Assembly (NCBI GenBank): GCA_002480935.1
Contig: DLDC01000114.1
Coordinates: 1 to 8,062, forward strand
Source: Prevotella sp. UBA7782
Lineage (GTDB): Bacteria > Bacteroidota > Bacteroidia > Bacteroidales > Bacteroidaceae
Reading direction: 5' to 3'
DNA length: 8,062 nucleotides
Shown here: positions 1 to 5,234 of the stretch, piece after piece
How the letters are laid out: each line of letters opens with the position of its first letter
How positions within the stretch are numbered: the stretch's first letter is position 1
Notes under the pieces: generated by a model
The model's input: only the letters and a program-made list of their open reading frames with translations
Told to the model about the DNA's origin: nothing
Database searches by the model: none
Program-made: the position numbers and the translations under genes

Positions 1-1499
1 AAGGCGTGTTTGATGCCATTGGCTATGTTGGTTGCCAGCCTAACCTGCGTTATCATGGGCACGTCGTGTGCTGCGGCAATACCTTGCAGATGCTCCAGGA
101 GCTCCTTGCCCCGCTCTTGGTTGGCCGCCGCGTGATAGTCGTCATACACCACGTTCAGGGCGATGATGCCGCGCTTGAGCTTGGCGTTGCGCATCATGAT
201 GGCCAGCGACAGCAGGTTGTCGGCATATTCGGGATATTTCACAGGCAGCACAATCTTCTCGTCGTCGCCCTGAAAGGTAGCCGGTTCATCCTCGTCTTTT
301 TCTTGCAGCCTGATGCGCTTGGCCGTGTTCTCCGTCACCACCGACGATATGATGCACGTAACCAGTATCATGATGACGATGCCATTGAGCACCTCGTTGT
401 CGAAGAGCCGTTGACCAGAAGGCAGCTGCAGGCTCAGTCCCACCGTAGCCATGGCTATGGCGCCTGCCGCGTGAGCCGATGTGAGGCCGAACATCATGTG
501 TGCCGTGTTGAGCGGAAGCTTGAATAGCAGCCCCGTTATATAGGCCGCCGCTGCCTTGCCCAGCGTTCCGGTGAGCACAATGCAGCCCACCACCCACAGG
601 ATGTTGCCGCCATGAAAGAGCAGCCGCACGTTGATGAGCATGCCCACACCTATCAGAAAGTAGGGAATGAAGAGGGCGTTGCCCGCAAACTCTATGCGGT
701 TCATGAGCGCAGATACATGAGGTATGAAGCGGTTGAGTATCAGTCCGGCCAGAAAGGCGCCGTAGATGCCCTCCAGCCCGATGGCGTCCGACATGGCGGC
801 GCTGAAGAACACGATGCTCAATACAAAGATAAACTGCATCACGGCGTCGCTGTAGCGTCGCAAAAACCATCGTGTGAGCCTCGGAACAAAGTATATCATG
901 CCGCCCGTAAAGAGCCCCAGCTTCAGCACAAACCACATCCAGAAGGCCGCGCTGTTGTTGTTTCTCAGCGTGTTGGCTATCACTGCCGTGGCCACCAGGG
1001 CCACAAACATGGAGAGCAGCGACGAACCTACGCTGATGGTCACGCTGTTGTGGCGCTGCAAGGCATAGCGTGTCACGATGGGATAGGCCACCAGCGTGTT
1101 GCTGGCCATGATGCATCCCAGCAGCAGCGAGCCCTGAAGCGAGTAGCCCAATAGGCCCAGTGAGAAGAACAGAGTGAGCAGAAAGGGCGTGAGAAAGGTG
1201 AGAATGCCGAACACGATAATCCTTATCTGGTTCTTCTTCAGCCCTCCCATGTCCATCTCAAGGCCCGCCAAGAACATGATGTAATAGAGTCCTACGGCGC
1301 CGAAGATGCGAAACGAGGCATCTCTCTCAAGGATATTGAACCCGTACTTGCCCACAAGCACGCCTGCCAGCACCATTCCGATGATATGCGGAATGCGCAA
1401 CCGGCCCATGATGATGGGTGCTGAGAGAATGATAAGCAGCACCACGAAGAAGATAAGTGTCGGGTCGGTAATCGGAAAGTATTTTGCCAAGCTCAGCAT
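1..1499 (-). CDS. Kef/CPA2-type cation:proton antiporter with C-terminal Usp-like domain (partial, 3' end outside window)
   Basis: An integral inner-membrane protein predicted to exchange monovalent cations for protons; 499 codons are visible and the frame runs off the window start. About 390 residues form hydrophobic helices typical of the Na+/H+ exchanger fold. Family landmarks are RIPHIIGMVLAGVLVG (35-50), MFLAGLEMD (75-83), ASNTLVAYP (132-140) and GIYGAFLAGLILNR (244-257). After a charged linker (about 393-415), KIVLPVKYPEYADNLLSLA (415-433) and ALNVVYDDY (447-455) resemble a UspA-type domain, usual in the Bacteroidota branch and probably regulatory. The start ATG is at 1497-1499; an in-frame stop lies three codons upstream, so no other start fits. 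No Shine-Dalgarno is seen. Odd point: where relatives carry the ion-binding Asp of the fifth core helix, this protein has Met164 in GSSLLSMFVALV. The family call is firm; the transported ion cannot be deduced. Confidence 0.9.
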   Translation of the reverse strand, partial: MLSLAKYFPITDPTLIFFVVLLIILSAPIIMGRLRIPHIIGMVLAGVLVGKYGFNILERDASFRIFGAVGLYYIMFLAGLEMDMGGLKKNQIRIIVFGILTFLTPFLLTLFFSLGLLGYSLQGSLLLGCIMASNTLVAYPIVTRYALQRHNSVTISVGSSLLSMFVALVATAVIANTLRNNNSAAFWMWFVLKLGLFTGGMIYFVPRLTRWFLRRYSDAVMQFIFVLSIVFFSAAMSDAIGLEGIYGAFLAGLILNRFIPHVSALMNRIEFAGNALFIPYFLIGVGMLINVRLLFHGGNILWVVGCIVLTGTLGKAAAAYITGLLFKLPLNTAHMMFGLTSAHAAGAIAMATVGLSLQLPSGQRLFDNEVLNGIVIMILVTCIISSVVTENTAKRIRLQEKDEDEPATFQGDDEKIVLPVKYPEYADNLLSLAIMMRNAKLKRGIIALNVVYDDYHAAANQERGKELLEHLQGIAAAHDVPMITQVRLATNIANGIKHA

Positions 1500-1530
1500 G
1501 TACTGTTATAAGAATGTTGTGTAATACATG

Positions 1531-1557
1531 CAAAGTTACTAAAAAAATGACATTCAA
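1531..1557 (-). promoter_or_regulatory. Predicted promoter of the antiporter gene
   Basis: Read on the minus strand, TAACTTTG at 1538-1531 matches the Bacteroidota -7 box TAnnTTTG exactly. A TTG lies at 1557-1555, 16 bases upstream, which is shorter than the usual 19-21, so the -33 element is weak. Transcription would begin near 1524, leaving a leader of about 25 bases before the ATG at 1499. Confidence 0.6.
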
Positions 1558-1581
1558 CGCCCCTTACTAAAGAGTTTTTTG

Positions 1582-1589
1582 TAATTTTG
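1582..1589 (+). promoter_or_regulatory. Predicted -7 box of the asd promoter
   Basis: TAATTTTG matches the Bacteroidota -7 consensus TAnnTTTG and lies 35 bases before the asd ATG, giving an expected leader of roughly 30 bases. No TTTG is found at the usual -33 distance. It is divergent from the antiporter promoter; the two -7 boxes are about 45 bases apart in the same intergenic gap. Confidence 0.55.
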
Positions 1590-1624
1590 CAACGGAATAA
1601 GAACACCATAAAAACAAATAGCGT

Positions 1625-2638
1625 ATGAATGTAGCAATAGTTGGCGCCAGCGGCGCCGTGGGTCAAGAGTTTCTGCGCATCCTTGCCGAGCGCGACTTTC
1701 CTGTAGACAACCTCCTGTTGTTCGGCTCTCAGAGAAGTGCCGGAACCACTTATTCCTTCAAGGGAAAGGACTATCAGGTGAAGCTCTTGCAGCACAACGA
1801 TGACTTTAAGGATGTAGACGTGGCTTTTGTCAGTGCGGGTGGCTCTACCTCGGCCGAGTTTGCCGACACCATAACCAAGTATGGCGCGGTGATGATAGAC
1901 AACTCCAGCCAGTTCAGAATGTACGACGACGTGCCTCTCGTGGTGCCCGAAATCAATCCTGAAGACGCACTCAAGCGCCCAAGGGGCATCATTGCCAACC
2001 CCAACTGCACCACTATCATGATGGTGGTGGTGCTCAATCCCATCGACAAGCTGAGCCACATACGCCGCATACACGTGTCAAGCTACCAGAGCGCAAGCGG
2101 GGCCGGCGCTGCCGCCATGAAGGAATTGGAGCAGCAGTATAAGGAAATTGTTGAGCAGGGCAGCGTGAAGACCATCAACAAGTTCCCGCATCAGCTGGCC
2201 TATAACGTCATTCCGCAGATAGACAAGATGACGCCCAACGACTATACCAAGGAAGAAATGAAGATGTATAACGAGACCCGGAAGATTATGCACAGCGATG
2301 TGCGCACGTCGGCCACCTGCGTTCGCGTGTCGTCCCTGCGCTCTCACTCTGAGAGTGTATGGCTTGAGACCGAGCGTCCGCTCACTGTTGAGGAGGTGCG
2401 CCAGGCACTCTCCAAGGCGCCCGGCGTTGTGGTCGAAGACGATCCGCAGCATTATGTCTACCCCATGCCGCTGGAGTCAGCAGGCAAAGACGATGTATAT
2501 GTGGGCCGCATACGCAAAGACCTGGCCGACGACAACGGCCTCACGCTCTGGCTCACGGGCGACCAGATACGCAAAGGCGCGGCTCTCAATGCCGTGCAGA
2601 TAGCCGAATATCTCATCAAGGTGGGCAACATAGGCTGA
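1625..2638 (+). CDS. asd: Aspartate-semialdehyde dehydrogenase
   Basis: Cytoplasmic enzyme that reduces aspartyl-4-phosphate to aspartate-4-semialdehyde with NADPH, the branch point to lysine/diaminopimelate, threonine and methionine. The 337 residues match the usual family length. Visible landmarks are the N-terminal nucleotide-binding loop GASGAVG (7-13), the catalytic cysteine Cys128 in NPNCTT (126-130), SYQSASGAG (153-161), the substrate-binding segment [12 protein letters not shown] (210-221), and Arg234 with the putative catalytic His241 in RSHSE (239-243). The C-terminal [18 protein letters not shown] (311-328) is also typical. The start at 1625 places the glycine-rich loop immediately after the first strand, as expected, and the -7 box sits 35 bases upstream. 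The gene is monocistronic here, with a strong hairpin 22 bases after the stop. No damage or unusual residue is evident. Confidence 0.97.
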   Translation: MNVAIVGASGAVGQEFLRILAERDFPVDNLLLFGSQRSAGTTYSFKGKDYQVKLLQHNDDFKDVDVAFVSAGGSTSAEFADTITKYGAVMIDNSSQFRMYDDVPLVVPEINPEDALKRPRGIIANPNCTTIMMVVVLNPIDKLSHIRRIHVSSYQSASGAGAAAMKELEQQYKEIVEQGSVKTINKFPHQLAYNVIPQIDKMTPNDYTKEEMKMYNETRKIMHSDVRTSATCVRVSSLRSHSESVWLETERPLTVEEVRQALSKAPGVVVEDDPQHYVYPMPLESAGKDDVYVGRIRKDLADDNGLTLWLTGDQIRKGAALNAVQIAEYLIKVGNIG

Positions 2639-2660
2639 TGCCTCCGCCCCCTGTAAAAGC

Positions 2661-2699
2661 CGAAAGGCCCCGTCACATTTGCTGTGATGGGGCCTTTCG
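2661..2699. terminator. Probable bidirectional terminator between convergent asd and FMN-binding gene
   Basis: The arms at 2661-2677 and 2683-2699 form a 17-bp stem with a single G-T wobble around a five-base loop (TTTGC). The outer CGAAAGG/CCTTTCG ends supply A/U-rich flanks in both directions, and on the minus strand the stem is followed by GCTTTT. It begins 22 bases after the asd stop and lies 44 bases beyond the end of the minus-strand gene at 2744, so it can serve both convergent transcripts. The plus-strand U-tract is poor (CTTTCGCGTTATAG), so efficiency in that direction is less certain. Confidence 0.85.
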
Positions 2700-2743
2700 C
2701 GTTATAGTCCGGCCGTAATCAGATGGTGCGGCCTGCTTCTTTC

Positions 2744-3124
2744 TTATTTATGTGCGTTATAATATTTGGCGGCAGCCTGCACGTTGGCCTTGATGCCTTT
2801 AGACGAATAGGTGGCTCCCGTAACGCCATCCACTTGCTGCGTGGCAGCCTTGGTGGCCTTCATGCCCTTGTATTTGGCAAACAGACCGGCCGAAGCTTTC
2901 TTGAAATACTGTGGTGTGTCGTGGTTGGGCAGAGCCTCCAACCCGGTTATCTTGCCACCCTGGAAGGTCACGAGCAGGGGCGTTGTGCCCTTAAAGCCGC
3001 GTGCGTTGCACAGCGTGGTGGTGTTCACCGTGTATGTCTTGCCCTTCTTTGTCATCTGTGCGCTGGCCGTTGTTGCGGTGAGCATGAAGCCCATAGCCAG
3101 CATCAAAACAATCTTTTTAGTCAT
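2744..3124 (-). CDS. Small exported FMN-binding-domain protein (predicted covalent flavoprotein)
   Basis: A 126-residue protein with an N-terminal signal peptide (Lys3-Lys4, hydrophobic core to about residue 18, likely cleavage after TASA near 22), so it should act outside the cytoplasm. The rest is a compact FMN_bind domain like those of NqrC and RnfG: FKGTTPLLVTFQGGKITGLE (44-63), then LPNHDTPQYF (65-74), and finally DGVTGATYSS (99-108). That last segment fits the flavinylation motif Dxx(S/T)GA(S/T), in which ApbE links FMN to the final Thr, here Thr105. The inferred role is a one-domain redox carrier in the periplasm; the partner is unknown, and no ApbE, Rnf or Nqr gene lies in the window. 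It follows the LytTR regulator by 86 bases on the same strand but has its own -7 box, so it is probably transcribed separately, with read-through possible. Family call strong, function inferred. Confidence 0.88.
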   Translation of the reverse strand: MTKKIVLMLAMGFMLTATTASAQMTKKGKTYTVNTTTLCNARGFKGTTPLLVTFQGGKITGLEALPNHDTPQYFKKASAGLFAKYKGMKATKAATQQVDGVTGATYSSKGIKANVQAAAKYYNAHK

Positions 3125-3158
3125 AATTTGTATTATTTGTTGAAATGATTTTACGCCG

Positions 3159-3166
3159 CAAAGGTA
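3159..3166 (-). promoter_or_regulatory. Predicted -7 box of the FMN-binding protein promoter
   Basis: On the minus strand TACCTTTG matches TAnnTTTG exactly and lies 34 bases before the ATG at 3124. A run of eight T precedes it. No clear TTTG stands at the -33 distance. The box falls in the 86-base gap after the response regulator gene, where I found no convincing terminator hairpin. Confidence 0.55.
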
Positions 3167-3210
3167 GCAAAAAAAACCTGAAACCGGCGAAATATCAAAG
3201 TTGGTATATG

Positions 3211-3948
3211 TTATTTTCCCAAGAAATTGCGATTGATATACGCCATGAGAGCATCGCGGTATAAGTCGCCTATGGGCAGATAGGTGTCGTTTGCCAGTAT
3301 CACCCGGTTCTTGTTCACCTCCTTAATCTTCTTTAGGTTGATGATATATCCGCGGTGTATGCGTATGAAACTGCGTGCCGGCAGCCGCTCTTCTATGCGC
3401 TTCATGCTCAGCAAGATGATGATGGGCTTGGGCTGCGAGGCCAGATGTATCTTCAGATACTCGCTCATGCTCTCCACATACTCTATGTCTGAAATCTCTA
3501 TGCGCAGCACCCTGTGCTCCGTTTTCAGGAAGAGGGCGTCGTCATCCTCAGCCTTGGCTATGTCGGCCTGCGCGCCTTGGGCCTTGGCGAGCAGCTCGTG
3601 CTGCTTTCTAACCTTCTCGGCAGCGCGCCTGAACTCAGTCATTCCGAAGGGCTTCAGCAGATAGTCTACGGCGTTCACCTTATAGCTGTCGAGCGCATAC
3701 TCGCCATAGGCCGTGGTAAACACCACCAGGGGCGCTTCGGGCAGCGACCGCACAAAGTCTAGTCCGTTCAGGTCTGGCATGTTGATGTCTATGAATATGG
3801 CATCGATAGGGTTGTCCTGCAAGGCTCGTCTGGCCTCCAGGGCGCTCTGGCACTGTCCCTTCAGCTCCAGGAAGGGGGTGTCCTTAATGTAGCTGGCTAT
3901 CTGTTGCAGAGCCAGCGGTTCATCGTCAATCGCTAAAACGTTAATCAT
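3211..3948 (-). CDS. LytTR-family response regulator
   Basis: A cytoplasmic transcription factor of 245 residues, the usual family size, predicted to be phosphorylated by the kinase encoded just upstream. The receiver domain (about 1-120) shows the acidic pocket Asp8-Asp9-Glu10, the phospho-acceptor Asp54 in FIDINMPDLNG, Thr78 and the invariant Lys99 in YLLKPF. A linker (about 118-138, Ala/Lys/Asp-rich) leads to a LytTR DNA-binding domain (about 139-240) with FLKTEHRVLRI, DIEYVESMSEYLKIHL, and the typical FIRIHRGYIINLKKI (194-208). The gene begins 29 bases after the kinase stop with no promoter between them, so the two form one operon. LytTR proteins commonly bind paired direct repeats near promoters; the tandem repeat in the operon's own promoter at 5139-5156 is a possible autoregulatory site, which is inference. 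Targets cannot be read from the window. Confidence 0.95.
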   Translation of the reverse strand: MINVLAIDDEPLALQQIASYIKDTPFLELKGQCQSALEARRALQDNPIDAIFIDINMPDLNGLDFVRSLPEAPLVVFTTAYGEYALDSYKVNAVDYLLKPFGMTEFRRAAEKVRKQHELLAKAQGAQADIAKAEDDDALFLKTEHRVLRIEISDIEYVESMSEYLKIHLASQPKPIIILLSMKRIEERLPARSFIRIHRGYIINLKKIKEVNKNRVILANDTYLPIGDLYRDALMAYINRNFLGK

Positions 3949-3977
3949 AAGTCTTTTGGATGTTATGGTTTCTTATG

Positions 3978-5102
3978 TCATGCCATTCCGCCCAGAGGAA
4001 GCCTAAGCATTACCTCATAGGTCTCAGGTTTGGCTTCTATGCTCAGATAATATCTGCTCTTGTATATCAGGTCCAGCCTCTTGCGCACGTTGTCCAGGCC
4101 CACTCCGCCTCGCTGCGAGGGCTGTTCGTCGTGCCGCGAGTTGGCGCACGTGAAGTGCAGCGCGTCGTCTGCTATGTTGAGGGTCACCCTGATGAACGAT
4201 TCCTCGCGGTAGCTCACCCCGTGCTTGAAGGCATTCTCCACGAAGGTGATGAGCAGCAGGGGTGGTATGTTGCCCGGTTTGTCCTCGCCGTCTATGCGCA
4301 GTGAGATGTGCACCTTGCTGGTATAGCGCATGCTCATCAGGTCTATGTAGCTCTTCAAGAACTCTATCTCCTTTTGCAACGTCACCATTGTGTTGTCGCT
4401 TTCATACAGCAGATAGCGCATCATGCGGCTCAGCACCACGATAGAGTCTTTGGCTTTCGTCGGGTCTATGTCCACCAGGGCGTGTATATTGTTGAGCGTG
4501 TTCATGAAGAAGTGGGGGTTTATCTGATACTTCAGATACTCCAGCTGCTGCTTCAGGTTCTGCCTCTCCAGCTCTTCGTTCTGCTTTCGCTCATCTATCC
4601 ATCTGAAGTAGAGCTTCACGCCCAAGTTCATTCCCAGAAGAAAGATAACCGTTATGGCGCTCATCAGGTCTACTTGTCCCACCATGAGTGGCGGGTCGTG
4701 CCTTATGTGCTCTTTTCTTGACCCGTCGTCGTCATCTCTGTCGCCTGCCTCACGCATCTCCGTTCTGAAGCGCTCGCGGTGATGCATGTGCCTCATGGGG
4801 CGTGTTTGATACTGCACCGTGACGAAGGTGGCCAGCAGAACCACAACGCCCAGCGTGTAGGTCTTGCGCATGTTGTGCTTGATGAGCAGCGGTGCCAGCA
4901 GGAAGTTGTGTATCAGGAACGCGGCAAAGAGCAGCAAGTCTACCTTCCATATAGGAAACAGTAAATGCCATTCAAACACAAAGCGGCTGTCCTCTGCGGC
5001 CCGGATGTAGAGCGACACGACGGGGGCGACAAAGATAACAAACCATATCGTGAGGTAGATGAGATACTCACCTTGCCCGTGCAGCAACTTCTTTATCTTC
5101 AT
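3978..5102 (-). CDS. LytS/YehU-type membrane sensor histidine kinase (His_kinase family)
   Basis: A 374-residue inner-membrane kinase. Four hydrophobic segments are visible (about 13-33, 54-74, 81-98, 146-165), followed by a charged helix likely to form a coiled coil (168-192). The catalytic part has the phospho-acceptor His197 in INPHFFMNTLNNI, characteristic of LytS-type kinases, an N-box VENAFKHG with Asn290, and the ATP-lid glycines GGVGLDNVRKRL (332-343). With a cytoplasmic N-terminus, the segment between helices 3 and 4 (about 99-140) should face the periplasm. It is unusually rich in His, Arg, Asp and Glu (HMHH at 105-108, DRDDDD at 121-126, EHIRHD at 131-136) and may be the sensory part. 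There is no separate sensor domain. It is first in a two-gene operon with the LytTR regulator and has a well-formed promoter. The ligand is unknown. Confidence 0.94.
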   Translation of the reverse strand: MKIKKLLHGQGEYLIYLTIWFVIFVAPVVSLYIRAAEDSRFVFEWHLLFPIWKVDLLLFAAFLIHNFLLAPLLIKHNMRKTYTLGVVVLLATFVTVQYQTRPMRHMHHRERFRTEMREAGDRDDDDGSRKEHIRHDPPLMVGQVDLMSAITVIFLLGMNLGVKLYFRWIDERKQNEELERQNLKQQLEYLKYQINPHFFMNTLNNIHALVDIDPTKAKDSIVVLSRMMRYLLYESDNTMVTLQKEIEFLKSYIDLMSMRYTSKVHISLRIDGEDKPGNIPPLLLITFVENAFKHGVSYREESFIRVTLNIADDALHFTCANSRHDEQPSQRGGVGLDNVRKRLDLIYKSRYYLSIEAKPETYEVMLRLPLGGMA

Positions 5103-5125
5103 TCTTTCTTGTTTCTGTCAGCGGG

Positions 5126-5157
5126 CAAAGTTACGCTTTATCTGCAATATCTGCAAA
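5126..5157 (-). promoter_or_regulatory. Predicted promoter of the kinase-regulator operon
   Basis: On the minus strand TTTG (5157-5154), a 20-base spacer and TAACTTTG (5133-5126) match both elements of the Bacteroidota promoter at the expected distance. The -7 box is 23 bases before the kinase ATG at 5102, giving a leader of about 17 bases. The spacer is largely filled by a tandem 9-bp repeat. Confidence 0.75.
5139..5156 (-). repeat. Perfect tandem 9-bp direct repeat inside the kinase operon promoter
   Basis: Read on the minus strand, TTGCAGATA occurs twice back to back (5156-5148 and 5147-5139) with no mismatch. It starts within the -33 element and extends toward the -7 box. A protein bound here would compete with RNA polymerase, so an operator role is plausible. 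The centre-to-centre spacing of 9 is shorter than the roughly 21 usual for LytTR sites, so binding by the adjacent regulator is only a hypothesis. Confidence 0.6.
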
Positions 5158-5188
5158 TATATTCCACCAATCACCTTTTTTGGTCAGC

Positions 5189-5220
5189 AAAAAGAGCCGT
5201 GCCACGCCCGCCGGCAGGGC
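5189..5220 (-). terminator. Probable intrinsic terminator of the beta-helix protein gene
   Basis: On the minus strand GCCCTGCC (5220-5213) can pair with GGCACGGC (5203-5196) around a nine-base loop, an 8-bp GC-rich stem with one C-C mismatch. It is followed by TC and five T (5193-5189). It lies 14 bases after the stop codon of the gene ending at 5235 and upstream of the next operon's promoter, isolating the two units. Confidence 0.65.
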
Positions 5221-5234
5221 CTTGCCCGATGCCT

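Noticed and set aside
286..1116. A 276-residue minus-strand frame overlapping the antiporter
   Set aside because: It is out of frame with the antiporter, whose conserved transmembrane motifs run continuously through the same bases. The alternative product is low-complexity and rich in His, Arg and Gln.
3167..3210. Terminator after the response regulator gene
   Set aside because: There is a run of eight T on the minus strand, but no stable hairpin immediately before it; the run more likely belongs to the promoter of the next gene.
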